Below are positions 24,298 through 36,309 of a stretch of DNA of 64,000 nt, one piece after another. The notes beneath the pieces are model-generated. The model had not been told where the DNA came from. It ran no database searches and saw nothing but the letters and a program-made list of their open reading frames with translations. Source of the DNA: Calliopum simillimum (lineage: Eukaryota; Arthropoda; Insecta; Diptera; Lauxaniidae); assembly GCA_951812925.1 (NCBI GenBank), contig OX638370.1, forward strand, positions 117,318,897 to 117,382,896, in the 5' to 3' direction. The position numbers and the translations under genes are program-made. The stretch's first letter is position 1. The number at the start of each line of letters is the position of its first letter.

Positions 24298-25703
24298 ATT
24301 ATAGTACAATCATTTGGGAGAAAAAAATGATGTTACCTGGAAAGTTTTGCGGGATTTCTGCAAATTAGTTATTTTATAGATTTCGATGTGCTCTTTCAGA
24401 ATTTCAACTTTGCTACCTCGTATCGTGTTCGCTCGAGCCGCCATATTGGAAAAATGGCGTCCAAAATCAGTTTTTTACAAATATCTCTTTAACGGTTATA
24501 TCTAGAGAAAAATTTTGTAGGATAATGTTGTAGCTTATAAAATTTTCTATAAAAATGACCTTTTAATTGTTTTCGTACGACTTATAACTCAGGAGATATC
24601 TTTATTCAAAATTTTAGAAAAATCAGTAAATTGTGAATGCCACTTATGAGTAGGCACAGTGATGTGTCAAGCTTATAATTACGATAACTTATGAACGGTG
24701 AGTCGCACGTTTAAAATAAAAACAGCTGTTTATAGGGAATATCATGCGCTACAAGATACATATTATTTTTTTTTTCATATCACCTATAGTTAAGGAGATA
24801 TTTTTCCCACAAACCTAAGATTTTGAAAAAAAAAGTTTTTTCAAAATGGCTCCTAAACGGTTCGTTCTAGAAAAAAAATTGTCAGTGCATTTTGTAGAAC
24901 GTTTGATTCCCTATAAGAGTCTTTTCGAGCTGTTTTTTCGTCAGACTTACCTTTCATGAGATATCGCGACTTGAAAATCATTCAAAATTGAACATAGTAT
25001 GGCGCATAGAACAATATTCAATTTTGAATGATTTTCAAGACGCTATATCTCATGAAGGGTAAGTCTGACGAAAAAACAGCTCGAAGAGACTCTTGTAGGG
25101 AATTGAACGTTCTACAAAATGCATGGACAATTTTTTTTCTAGGACGAACCGTTTAGGAGCCATTTTGAAAAAACTTTTTTTTTCAAAATTTTATGTTTGT
25201 TGGAAAAATATCTCCTTAACTATAGGTGATATGAAAAAAAAAAAATAATATGTAACTTGTAGCGCAAGTTATTCCCTATAAATAGGTGTTTTTATTTTAA
25301 ACGTGCAACTCACCGTTCATAAGTTATCGTAATTATAAGCTTGACACATTACTGTGCCTACTCATAAGTGGCATTCACAATTTACTAATTTTTCTAAAAT
25401 TTTGAATAAAGTTATCTCCTGAGTTATAAGTCGTAGGAAAACAATTCAAAGGTCATTTTTATAGAAAATTTTAAAAGCTACAACATTGTCCTAAAAAGTT
25501 TTTCTCTAAATATAACCGTAAAAGAGATATTTGTAAAAAACTGATTTTGGACGCCATTTTTCCAATATGGCGGCTCGAGCGAACACGGTACGAGGTAGCA
25601 AAGTTGAAATTCTGAAAGAGCACATCGAAATCTATAAAATAACTCATTTGCAGAAATCCCGCAAAACTTTCCAGGTAAAACTACCAAATGACTGTACTAT
25701 TAT
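24298..25703. mobile_element. Long palindromic (foldback) element, about 1.4 kb
   Basis: The two arms of about 670 bp are inverted copies with a centre near 25005-25015. Examples are GCCGCCATATTGGAAAAATGG in the left arm near 24438 (first bases GCCGCCATATTGG) against CCATTTTTCCAATATGGCGG at 25553, and TCGAAATCTATAAAATAACT at 25625 against its complement near 24375. The ends read AGTACAATCATTTGG (24303) and CCAAATGACTGTACT (25684-25698). ATTAT flanks both sides (24298-24302 and 25699-25703), a candidate 5-bp target duplication; a TA duplication with GTACA termini is an alternative reading. There is no ORF of coding quality. Confidence 0.85.
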
Positions 25704-25709
25704 TCAGAA

Positions 25710-26435
25710 GTTTGATAAAGTCGAAGAATTAAAAAAGTTTTAAAATCATGAAAAATTCTATAAGAATCATGTCGAAAATTTCGTCTGATAGGTAATAAGC
25801 CCTCAAATCCCTTTAATAATGCATTTCCGAACATTGTACAATATGTGTGATATGTATGTACGTATGCATGTACCTACAACAATTTTAATACAACAGCAAT
25901 AATTTTAAATGTTGCTGATGTTATTGCATTTATTCTGTTTTGCACTGTTATGACAAATGTAAGTAGTATTGTTTATTGTTGTTGTTGTATTTTTTTCTCT
26001 TTAATTTATTTATTTTATTGTTATGCTTTATCAAAAAAGTACAATTGTTGCGCAATTATATGAATTGTTTTTTTTCTAAATTACATTTGAAAACAATTTT
26101 GTATTTTACAACACAAAAAAAAATTCTAATTATTTTAATAAGTTGCATACAGCACGGAATTCAACTCCGTAACTGCTGATTCTATCTATCTATATATCTC
26201 TGGTTCAAATGAACACATTCATTCATACATATGGACTTAAATTGTTGTAGTTTTTTTGCAGCAGCGGCATTTCATAACCAAGGGATCAAGGTAACTGGGT
26301 CAAATATCGACTGATTTAAAGTTGTGATAAATTATTGCTTATTGTTGTTGTTGTTGCTGCTGTTGCATCAAGTGAAACTGATACAAATTAATTGATTGAT
26401 ATGTTGGTTAAAAAAAAGCATTCTCAAGTAGCTGA
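25710..26435. other. Non-coding DNA, nothing recognised
   Basis: AT-rich with GTT/TTG runs at 25977-25990 and 26337-26365. No gene, RNA or defined repeat. Confidence 0.45.
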
Positions 26436-26437
26436 CG

Positions 26438-27305
26438 CCAAGAGGAAAAATTTCCAGCGCTTCTGAACCAAGCACTTTAAAAGCGCTTTTCCTCATAGAT
26501 ATTTAGAAGCACTTACACAATGATTTTTTGTAAGGCTAAAGTGAGAACAACTTGGGTTCGAACATAGCGCGAATGATTTTATTTTTTTTTTATTCTTTTT
26601 TTTTTTTTGCTTTATTTTTTTATTAAAATATTTATTATACAACATTTTTCTATTTCACTTTTCTATTTTACTTTTTCATATTATTTGCTTTTGTTTAATT
26701 GAATTGAAACTGATTACACAATAATTCTATGAAAGGCTATAGCAAGAACAACATGGGTTCAAACCCAGCGCGGGCGATTTTTTTTTTATCTTATTTTTTT
26801 GCTTAATTTTTTTTTTATTAAACTATTTTTTATTCAACATATTTTAAGTAATTTCACTTTCTATTTTCTTTTCCCTTATTTATTTACTTTTGTTCAATTG
26901 AATTGAAACTGATTACACAATGATTCTATGTAAGGCAGTAGGAGCATTCAAATGTCAAATTCTGTTTGGACAAAGTTTGCTTAATATACAAATTAAATAC
27001 CTCTTCATCGTATCTGGCGATGGTGTAGAGGTCTAACAAGTTTGTAAATGTAAGTAAAAAATACTATTTTTCTCTCTATCACACGGACGGTCCTATTTTC
27101 AAATCCTGGTGCTGCCAGTTTTTTTTTTTTTTCATATTATTGAAAGAACGCTTACTTTATAAATAACCGCTTTAAATGGTCTTTTTACGCTTGCATCCTA
27201 TGACATGCAATGTTAAAAAGAAAAACTAGTTCTTAGAAACGGAAGCGCTTATTGGTGAAAAGAAGCACTCCAGAAGGGTTTTTAAAGCACTCCTTTTCCC
27301 CTTGG
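26438..27305. mobile_element. TIR-like element with 200-bp internal repeats carrying tRNA-like T arms
   Basis: The ends read CCAAGAGGAAAA (26440) and TTTTCCCCTTGG (27290-27303), with further inverted similarity inward (AAGCGCTT, AAGCAC). Inside, a unit of about 200 bp recurs near 26512, 26711 and 26912, marked by TTACACAAT(G/A)ATTCTATG and followed by AAGGC. Two units include a pol III B-box-like word, GGGTTCGAACATAGCGCG (26554) and GGGTTCAAACCCAGCGCGGG (26755). Each is followed by GCGA and a long T run, like the 3' end of a tRNA gene. A third tRNA-like stretch, split by an AT-rich segment, lies at 27018-27120 and also ends in a T run. Confidence 0.55.
26735..26785 (+). other. tRNA-like 3' half with B box and poly-T stop
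   Basis: ATGGGTTCAAACCCAG forms a T-arm-like hairpin around a B-box-like core, then GCGCGGGCGA and a run of nine or more T. A matching but more diverged copy is at 26540-26590. No complete cloverleaf can be drawn, so this is a tRNA-derived relic and not a tRNA gene. Confidence 0.45.
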
Positions 27306-27309
27306 GATA

Positions 27310-27825
27310 TTACACTCACATAAATAGATCGGTAAAACATTACTTGTTCAGAGTGTTGCATTCGATAAGATTAATAATGAAACATGAACCATACATTAGA
27401 ATCATAAAAATTCAAATTTCTTATAGGATTGCATACAAATTTCAGCTTAATTCTTAGAGTTAAATCGAATTTTTCATACTCAAAATCTTAGCAAAAGAGT
27501 ATAAAATCTGTGACGATTTTTCAAAAAGAAACTGTTTCAAAATTTAATGTTCTTCTCATTTTCCAGTCTTCATCTAATGCAATCTTTTACTATCGATCTC
27601 CACGACTGTGCCGTCTATTGGATTTCCTTTTCCAAAAACTTCTTTCAGACGACTTACTGCGTTGTTGTTAGTAGTAGCGTAGAGTTCTTGAAATCGTTAT
27701 AATCGCTGCAAAAATCACCTCAGACTTTTAATATGGTCGATACGCCACGTCCAGAATGCAATACCAGACGGTCATAAGTTTTTTTTGTTTAGTTTTTAAT
27801 GAAAAAATCATCAGCTGGTATATTT
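27310..27825. other. Non-coding DNA, nothing recognised
   Basis: No ORF or repeat of note. Confidence 0.4.
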
Positions 27826-27829
27826 TTAG

Positions 27830-28290
27830 GGCCGCTGATTCCGATTTGGAACCATTCACTTGAATACAAAATGGTGGAGAACTTTCTCAAAAAATGATTA
27901 TATCACAACAAAATTATGACTTTGGAAGGTTTTGAGCTCGCTGATTCCATATTTGTGATCAAATATTCCAACCAAATTCAAATTATTCAAAATGGCGGAA
28001 AATTTTCTCAAAAAAAAATGATTATATCACAACTAAATCAAGGCTATGGAGGATTTTAATTTCGCTGATTTCAAATTCGGCATCAAATTTTTCAAAACAA
28101 AATGCAAGATCTAATATGACGGACAATTTCTCCAAAAATTATTATGTCGAGACAATACTATGGCTAGGGAAGATTTTGATGTCGCAGATTCCAAATCGGG
28201 ATCAAATAGATTCCAAATTCGGTATCAAATATTTGGAAAGCGGAAATGGCGGAAAATTTTCTCAAATTTTTAACATTAGACTAAATCATA
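27830..28290. repeat. Near-tandem repeats of the TCGCTGATTCC family
   Basis: Units of about 120 bp, each with CGCTGATTCC(G/A), (G/A)ATCAAAT, AAAATGGCGGA(A/G)AA(C/T)TTTCTC and GATTATATCACAAC. They are related to the repeats at 1.6-2.1, 4.3-5.1 and 8.4-8.6 kb. The ORF at 28116-28421 lies largely within these units and is not considered a gene. Confidence 0.65.
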
Positions 28291-28778
28291 CCAGTACTAT
28301 CTTAGATATCGGATTTTATTGTATTACCTTTAATAGTTTAGCTGGAACGTTACAAGAATACAGAAAACTCGCTGAAGAAAGCTTATTGCTCTCTAAAATA
28401 CAGCATGAATTGGGTGGCTAGTAATTTAAAGTAATACTTATATCTATCCAACATATTTCAAGTACCAAAATATAATATCATTTCTGATTTTTCGAGTCTG
28501 AAATTGATGAATTCAGATAATGTAAATTTCTCCTGAAAATCTCTTTACAACAGATAAATATGTCTTAAAAAATAATTAATATATGACCTCTTAAAACATT
28601 TCGTTTCAAGATACGTCCCTCTTTTCATTTATCAAATATTTCAGTTGAGTGTCGCGTGCAAGTGTCTTGACAGTACTTGAATATCAAAGAAGAAAACACA
28701 AATACTGCATGAATCTGTCTTTTTGGATTTGCTTCAGTTCAGTTCAGTGCATGTACTGTAGTTGCAGTGTACGCTTTA

Positions 28779-29115
28779 AATCGCCCATTTTGAAAGCTTA
28801 TTGGTTTTTATTTTCAAGGAAAAAAAAAAAATTTTTTCGACCTCTAAATAATACGCGATTTCATTTTTTCCCATTGCTCCGCCATTTGGCATCCGATTAT
28901 CAAGTATAGTATATCATTGTAAATGTCTTGTCTTCAATTTCAACAATTTTAGGAAACTTTGTACATACTTAACCTTTGATATATACCATACTTTATGATC
29001 AGACGCCAAATAGCGGAGCAATAGGAAAAAGTCAAATAGTGTATTATTTAGAGGTCTAAAAAAAAATTTTTTTTTCCTTAAAAATCAAAACCGATAAGCT
29101 TTAAAATTCACATTT
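28779..29115. mobile_element. MITE, copy 2 of the CGCCCATTTTGAAA family
   Basis: Left: CGCCCATTTTGAAAGCTTAT. Right: ATAAGCTTTAAAATTC preceded by AAAACCGAT. The arms also mirror GACCTCTAAATAATACGCG against TGTATTATTTAGAGGTC, and TGCTCCGCCATTTGGC against GCCAAATAGCGGAGCA. No ORF. Confidence 0.75.
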
Positions 29116-30525
29116 ACTAGTCTGCCAAAAGTTAAGAAATATTTCTTACAAAAATAACAAGCAAGACAAAAGAGACAATAAATGAAATGTATTTCTATAA
29201 TAACCACTTGAAGATCAACCCCAATTAATAACAAAAAAGTATTAAAAGCAAAAAGATACTCAACAATGAAACTGTAAAAAAAAAATTGCTTGCCACCGTT
29301 TAATTACTTTGAGAACTGATAAATACTTGCGATCGCCAATAATTTTTAAAAAATTCCCAGCATATAAGCTTAAGCAAAAGCATCAAACAAAAGATTTGAG
29401 GATAAAAAAAAGTTTTTGAATCAAATTTTTTACAGCACCTTAATACATAGGCAAGTCTTAAAATCAATTGAACTCCTCAATTTAAAATTTTGCATTCAAT
29501 GTTTCTATTTAAATTTTATGCTTCAGTCTTATTTACCAGTATTTTTGCTGCTAAAAATTAAAAAAATTTTTATGTTGACCCTTAAACATACCATGTGCCG
29601 CAGCAGTAGGTACCCAAAAACAAAACGGCATTCGGGACAAGTGCATCATTCAAGTGCGCACACAACATTTGCTCGAGGGTATTGCAGTAAATTCATATGA
29701 ATGTTTTTTGACAAATCGCTTTAGTCACACTTGCACATTCTGCTTTAAAGTTATACCAACAATATAACATGCTGCATGCAGCATTTGCGCTTCAAGGACC
29801 GGCTGCATAGAAAACAAGCTGCATAGCAAAATTTTAGTAAAAAAAAAAAAAACTAAAAAAAAACTATGAAAATGTGGGCGTTTTTAGCAGATTACACTGC
29901 TGCTGCTGCAGAGTCAAATGAAAAAAAAAAATAAAAATTAAAAAGTTGCTGTAAATTTTAAATCCCATTCAGCTGCACGATCAGCATTTCTGTTGGATAT
30001 TAACACCCATGATGTGTAATTTTGTAGGTGAATAATTTAAAATGAATTTGTTGTTAATTAGTGTTTGGTACATATATTATTTCAGATATGACTGGCTGTT
30101 AATAGTGAAACTTAAGAAAAAAGTAAAAAAAAAAAATATAAAAAAACTTAAGACACAAAATTTACCTTTCTATAATTCGCAAGTTTGTGCCTCAAGTCTT
30201 TTGTTTGCCGCTAGTTTACATAGTGCGTGTGGGCAATGTAAGCTTTTCTTCTGTTTAGTTTGTTATGCACTGTTCAAAAGTCTAATAGTTCACGAGTTAA
30301 AAAAGTGTTCACTTTTACACTGAGAAAAATTTAATAAGATCTGATAATATAAATAAAAAGGTGTAAAAATTTGGTTTTTTTGAAAAATGCAAATTTTATT
30401 GCGGCTTATAATAAATATGATCTTAGGCAACAAATCAAAAATTGGTATGACAAATGCACTTCCGCATTAAAGCAAAATTTACGGAAATTTAAAAAAAATT
30501 ATAAAGAGGTATGTTAAGTGAACCT
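29116..30525. other. Non-coding DNA, nothing recognised
   Basis: AT-rich with several A-rich tracts (29840-29860, 30125-30150). No gene supported. Confidence 0.45.
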
Positions 30526-30529
30526 TTTC

Positions 30530-30870
30530 ATACTAAAATGACCGCCAAACTCAAAAAGTAGAAAACAATTTAAATACAATTTTAAAGGTCCAGAACTTTC
30601 CAAAATTCTTCTAACTCCCATAAAACAAATACACGTTTAGAAGGCTCATGCAATTTGGTAAAAGTTTCTAGCAAAAAAAAAATTCTCTAAAATGTTAGGG
30701 TGACGCCAACAATTTTTCTTTGTAAAACAAGTTTGAAAATCAGTTTTTTTTTTCTATTACTCCTCAGTGGTGCATTTTAAACCCACCTCCCCTCAGTTAC
30801 AAGTTTTTGTTAGTCTAACACTTCTCTATCAATTCTCAAAAGCTTGCGCCCTTTTTTCCCCTAAAAGAGC
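30530..30870. repeat. Fragment of the foldback family, copy 2 (one arm)
   Basis: Carries TAGGGTGACGCC, TTTGTAAAACAAGT, GTGGTGCATTTTAAACCCAC and TTTTGTTAGTCTAACAC in the order seen in copy 1 (2.64-3.02 kb) and in the right arm at 36.0-36.2 kb. Confidence 0.6.
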
Positions 30871-32230
30871 TAAAATAAAAATTCCCTCATTAAAGTAATA
30901 CATGTGGGCATTATATCGAACGTGACGGTCGAATACATTTGAAGCAAATAAACAAAAGTCGAAATAAAACGAATTTTTATTTTGACAATAGGTATAACTT
31001 ATAGCACTTAATTAGCCCTATAATTAGCGCTAAGTTTGATTTTGCGCAATTCTTCGTCTTCAAGATAATTGGAAAAAACCAAGGCGTTCGCACGGGACAA
31101 AAATAGAAATGGATTTCCCCACCAAGAATTCAAACGCCGATTGCAAGGAAACCTGAGGCAATATTTCAATGGGACTAATTTTAGAATGTTTTGCATTGAT
31201 GTCTCTTAAAAATGGTTTTTATTTTACTGTTTTTAATTTAATTTTAATCATAGCCACACGGGTCGTGTTGCATGGGACATTTTTCTTTTTTGCACTGTAC
31301 AAATTTTAAATGGAAAATCTTCCTGAAAACCAGGATTTTGCACCAGCTATTGACATTTAACTTAATGTTTTTATTTTTTAATTTTTTTCAACTGTTTAAA
31401 AATGCTCTTTTACTTAAATACCATATATATTGTAACTAATTGATTGCTAAGGGCATTACTAATTATGTTTTATTTCACTATGAATAATTTCTATAATTTT
31501 TAGAATCACCATTAAAATATCATCTTCACTTCCACTTTGTACAAATGATGAGGATGTTTACAATAAAAAATGAATGAATGAATGTATGAATAACTTTTGC
31601 ATGACAGTGACATTACATTTTTAATTATGATCCAAACATATAGTTGCATATCTGCACAATATGACTTTTTTCTACCATATTGTAAACTCACATAATTAAC
31701 CAACAAGAGTTGGTTGGGATCTTTATGAGTTTGTCGTATTTATGAACAGCGCCAGCATTTAAGTAAAAGTATGTAGTAGCAAATCCTATGTAAATTTCTA
31801 TTAATATATATATATGTACATTTTTTTTTTTACAAAATCATCACTTATTCATTTATCATGACTTGGCTGAGTCTTGTCTGTTTAGTTAACTGACTGACTG
31901 TGGGTTTTTTCTGTGTTTTTTTTTTTTTTTCTTATCAATTAATTTATTACAGTTTACCATGATTCGTGGTGATTTGTTGTGAAAACGCGTGCAGTTCACA
32001 CGAGTAATTAACTGATTTGAGTGTGTAATTCAATGCAACGGAAAATTTTTATGTACATCATGATGACTTTGATGATGACTTTAAACTTATGAGTGAATTT
32101 TTTTAGATTTTATAAAAATAGGAAATAATGCAAGCTTAACAGCAATGTTTCATTCATATAACCACAGAAATTTCAAGTAGGTAACACAGGGAGTAAATTA
32201 ATTTTGGGTTAATTTATTATTTTGAACAAT
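30870..32230. other. Non-coding DNA, nothing recognised
   Basis: AT-rich, with a short (AT)n at 31805-31818 and T runs at 31820-31832 and 31914-31931. No gene supported. Confidence 0.45.
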
Positions 32231-32234
32231 TTTA

Positions 32235-32737
32235 AGGTTACCGGACATAATCCCAACGGACATAATCCCCATTTCGTAAATGGGGATTATGTCCGAAAAA
32301 TTTGCGGACATAACCCCCATGGCCAAAATGGGGGTTATGTCCGAAAAATTTGATTAAGATTGAACAAAATTTTTGCAATTATTCATTTAAAAAATTCATA
32401 TAGTGTTGGATGTTATAGACTGATCCGCTGCCGAAGGCCGCCGCGAAGCCGGTGTTGGATTTTTGGGAGTTTTAAATCTTGAGCTGCGGCCGCAGGTCGC
32501 CCACTTACCCCTTCTCTTATGAAACATTACTGTGTCTAGCAAACTAGGTGTTGGATGTATTATAGACTGATCAGCGCTGAAAGCCGCAGCGGAAACGGTA
32601 TTGGAATTTTTGGGAGTTGTAAATCCTGAGCTGCTTCTGTTGTCAATAACAAAATATCGTTATGGGGACTATGTTTCGAACATAATCCCCATATCATGAA
32701 TGGGGATTATGTCCGTGGGGATTATGTCATGGCACCC
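32235..32737. mobile_element. Non-autonomous element with GGGGATTATGTCCG ends and hairpins
   Basis: The left end GGTTACCGGACATAATCCC followed by ACGGACATAATCCCC is matched inverted at the right end by GGGGATTATGTCCGTGGGG and ATTATGTCATGGCACC. Within the left part two nested hairpins are built from the same word, one with GGGGATTATGTCCG and one with GGGGGTTATGTCCG. The middle holds two copies of a roughly 150-bp unit (GTGTTGGATGT...AGACTGATC...TTTTTGGGAGTT...GAGCTGC), at about 32403 and 32549. No ORF. Confidence 0.75.
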
Positions 32738-32846
32738 AATTTTATCCGTAATTTTTTCTTGTTATACATCAGATTGAAGCAAATTCGTCCAAAATATGCA
32801 AAATTATGATATCTCTTGCGATAAGCATTTTTTCGATATATCTGCA

Positions 32847-33640
32847 GGGTGTCTTGCATAAAGATACGAAGCGTCTGGGTGGTGAAAGAGAAAGCCTAGA
32901 CTAACTAAAAATTGTACCAGAGAGAGGGGGGACTAAAATGTACTCCTGAGTAGTTACATTGTTTAAACTTATTTTCTGACTTATTTTAAATGAATTAATT
33001 TTCTAAGGTCCCCCTAATGTTTTAGAAAAACTTTTTTACAAAAGCTTTTAGTTAATTGTATGAGTTTTCTTATAATGTATGTATTTGGTTTTTAAGGTTT
33101 TAAAGCATTTCGCAAAGTTCCGGACTTTTAAAGTTGGTATTTTAAATTTTCTTTGCTATTTTTTGACTTTGGCAGACATTTTAGTATTGAAAAGGTGCTA
33201 TTAAAACACCCCGTTATAATTTTATTTGAAATTCTCGTTAATTTTTCTTCAATTCGGTAGTACATTTATCATACCAGTTTTTTAATTTAAGGTCGGAAAA
33301 TTTTTTTTCTATTTAACACATGGATTACTAGCATGCGTTTCGCTGCATATGATGTGCGTGCTAGGTCCATTAAGCTAGCAGAGCGAAAATGGCAGAACTG
33401 AAAAAAAAAATGAAATAATTATAGGCTAATTTTGGGCCCAAACGCCGAATTTTAAGCTCTTCATTTTTTTAAAAAAAAAAGTTTGCTCTGCTAGCTTAAG
33501 CAGAACTTTGCAAAATCCTTTTAAACCTTATAAGCCAAATACATTTTTGGAAATCTCACGCAATTGGCTAAGAGTTTGCCATAAAAAAATTTTCACAAAA
33601 ATGCTAGGGTTGGTAGTTTTTTTAATAAATATTTTGAAAC
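32847..33640. mobile_element. Foldback family, copy 3 (diverged, with internal changes)
   Basis: Left arm: GGGTGTCTTGCATAAAGATA, GTCTGGGTGGTGAAAGAG, GCCTAGACTAAC and GGTCCCCCTAATGTTTTAG. The right arm contains TTTTAAACCTTATAAG, CTCACGCAATTGGCTAAGAG and ATGCTAGGGT. The arms are inverted copies but the right end is missing. A non-homologous GC-richer stretch around 33340-33500 carries CTAGCAGAGC and GCTCTGCTAG as its own inverted pair. Confidence 0.55.
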
Positions 33641-34430
33641 ATAGAAATTCGCTGTAAAATTTGGCTTGAATTTAATAAATTATAATCGAACGAAATCTAA
33701 CCGACTACTTTATTTACTAACAAAATCTACAAGCCCCATAAGCTGAGCTGTCAGACTCATGTCTAGTTCGTGCTTGTTATAGAAAAACAAGTGGAATTTC
33801 CGCAAAGTCATTGTGAAATCATTTTTCATTATTATTTAAACTTATAAATTGCAGCAAATAGCTGTAACTTTTATTGTGTTTGATGCAGTAAGGTGAAAAA
33901 ATCAATAAAACAATGCAATGGGGGTATTGCGAAATTCTTGGTCGAAATTAATTTAAATAATTTCAGATAACTCGGTATATCAAAAAGAACCCTCTGTGAG
34001 GCTTAAATCTGTTGACTTAATCAAAAGCTCTCAGTGTCACTATGTAAATGTTCTCTAGCGTCAATGTTTTTGTTAAATTCTTGCGATTGCATTATGTAAA
34101 GTTTGTTTCTTAAGTCTTTAGTTTTAGTTGAAAACTGAACTTTTTTATCGGCTTTGTCGGCACGGTAGTCACAGTCGTTAATGGATTATGTCATTGCTAT
34201 TTGAGATTTCTCACAAATTGGTTTGTGTCATTGATTTGCTTTGAAACGAGTAGATCTACTCGTTACAAAACTAACGAAAAATGTACTTTTCTGGATATCA
34301 TAAAATTATGATATTTATTTGTATGAAATTATTTTAATTGAATCATGACCCAATTACTTTTTTGGACATGATACAATTATGTATAAGCAAATTAAAAAAT
34401 TGGGACTTTTGTTCAAGTATTTTCTTTTTC
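33640..34430. other. Non-coding DNA, nothing recognised
   Basis: No ORF or repeat of note up to the acceptor-like site at 34435. Confidence 0.4.
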
Positions 34431-34434
34431 ACAG

Positions 34435-34768
34435 GACCGAATTGAAAGTCAAATGAACGCAAATATTGATGTGAAAACCAATCAATCTCTCTTATGTTGA
34501 ATATGAACGCATCAATGGATTGGCCGTGAAGCAGCAGGAAATTCAGCAGGCTAAAGAAGCTAAAACATTTCGCGATGATGTAAATGAAGAGGTTGCAAAG
34601 TTTAACCGCGAACGTATGGAACAATATAGTCCTCAAGAAACAACAGAAGAAAAGAAAGCTCGAAGTTTGGAAAAAGAGAAAATTTCAAAGTATAAAACTG
34701 AAGAAAAAGCTGCTACCCAAGAGATCGGTGGCTGCCAAGTAGTTCATAAAAAGTGGGTATTATCATAG
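34435..34768 (+). pseudogene. Broken terminal exon of a charged coiled-coil protein
   Basis: A textbook acceptor (pyrimidine tract then TTTTTCACAG) precedes coding-like DNA. The first frame reads DRIESQMNANIDVKTNQ and then meets a stop. A one-base shift continues in another frame (YVEYERINGLAVKQQ onward) for about 85 more residues to TAG at 34766-34768. The product is rich in Glu, Lys, Gln and Ala with heptad-like spacing (KEAKTFRDDVNEEVAKFNR), suggesting a long helix or coiled coil. I do not recognise the family; cytoskeletal or ciliary coiled-coil proteins look similar. Retention of the acceptor argues for an unprocessed gene fragment and against a retrocopy. It could also be a live last exon with a sequencing error. 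No upstream exon was found. Confidence 0.5.
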
Positions 34769-34769
34769 A

Positions 34770-35370
34770 GCTTGAAGAAGGTATCCAATGAGATTTAACA
34801 CTTTTGTTTGTTGGCTCCATTACAAAATTAAGCATCTGAAAATAATGCCTTAAAACTGTGTCCAAAACAAGAGTACTGCGTTGGTTTTTTATTTTCCTTG
34901 TACTTTTGGAGCATGAAATTTGAAAAGGAAACTATGGAAAGAAACTGAATATTTTCAATCAAAAATATTTAACGTTTTTTTAATTTCAATTTTATTAAAT
35001 ACAATTGACCTCAGAGCATAATTAAATTTCTGGAAATTTTAGGTTTATGTTATCCCAAAATGAGCCCCATTTTTGAGACATTTTATAATTTTTCATAAAT
35101 TGGTCAAAAATTAAAAGTTCCAAAATCCAGAAAAATTTCACAACTATACTCGTACTTTCGCAAAACCAAGAATTATGAAAATTCTGAGGGGAAACACTTT
35201 GGGCGTCTGCGACAAACCGCTATTGGTTCACTATAAAATCAAATAACTCCGTTGGTTTTACGAATTTCGAAAATGCCGAGGGTAAAAGTTTTTCAGAATA
35301 GTTCCAGGAATCTAACACTTTTCGATGTTCTACTGATTCCTTTCCGCCATATATATGATTTCTATATGAA
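34770..35370. other. Non-coding DNA, nothing recognised
   Basis: No feature supported. Confidence 0.4.
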
Positions 35371-35374
35371 TGCA

Positions 35375-36200
35375 GGATGTATCGCATAAGGTTATGAAAC
35401 TTATGGATGGTGATAGAGGAGGCCTAGACTAACAAAAAAAAACTGATATTCTGACTTGTTTTACAAAAAAAAATTTTATGGGGTCACCCTAACGTTTCAG
35501 AGAAAATATTTTTATAGGAAACTTTTAGCTAATTGTGTTTGCTGTATCAAACTATTTAGCTTATAGGGTTTGAAAAGATTTCGCAAAGTTCTGGACTTTA
35601 AAATTTGATATTTAAAGATATGTTTCCTATTTTTCGACTTTGCCACCCATTTTAGTAAGAAAATGGTTCCATTAACATACACTTTCATAATTATTTTTGG
35701 AGTTCCCGTAAAATTTCCATAAATTTGATAGTACATTTGCTATCAAAATTTTTTAATTGAGGTCAGAAAAAAATACTTTTCAAGAACAATCTGTTTTAAA
35801 GCTCCAATAGATGAAGGGCCGTGCGTGCAGCGGATTCCGAATTAAAGGAAATTTAATGAGAATTCCAAAAAAAAAAAAAAAATATATAGAAGTGAATTAA
35901 CGGCAAAGTCAAAAAATTGGAAAAAAAATTAAAATATTTACTTTGAAGATCCAGAATTTTGCAAAACCCAATTAAATATCCTTTTAGGAAGATCATACAA
36001 TTAGCTAAAACTTTCCCATACAAATTTTTCTCTAAAACGTTAGGGTGACCCAATAAAATTTATTTTGTAAAACAAGTCAGAAAATTAGTTTTATCCCTAT
36101 TACTCATCAAGGGTACATTTTAGACCATCAGGTAAAATTTTTTTGTTAGTCTAGGCCTCCTCTATCACCTCCCAGTAGCTTCGTAATCTTATGTAGGGTT
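35375..36200. mobile_element. Foldback family, copy 4 (both arms present)
   Basis: Left arm: GGATGTATCGCATAAGGTTA, GATAGAGGAGGCCTAGACTA, TTCTGACTTGTTTTAC, GGGGTCACCCTAACG, TTTTAGCTAATTGTG. The right arm repeats these inverted: ACAATTAGCTAAAA, CGTTAGGGTGACCC, GTAAAACAAGTCAGAAAA, TAGTCTAGGCCTCCTCTATC. The arms are about 330 bp and the total about 825 bp. This is the reference copy for the fragments at 2.6, 30.5, 32.8 and 61.9 kb. Its right end lies only about 100 bp beyond the Eth poly(A) signal. Confidence 0.8.
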
Positions 36201-36303
36201 TTAATAATCATCGATTCAATTGAATTGAACTAAAGCAATAGCTACTTTTTTTTTGTATTTTTAATAAAAAAATTTCTAACTTTACTCTGCAAAAAAGTTA
36301 TAT

Positions 36304-36309
36304 TTTATT
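36304..36309 (-). terminator. Poly(A) signal of Eth
   Basis: AATAAA on the minus strand, about 133 nt past the Eth stop codon and the first canonical hexamer there. Confidence 0.6.

Noticed and set aside
27800..27820. CTGATGA on the minus strand as another ribozyme
   Set aside because: No stem II or GAAA follows at the right distance.
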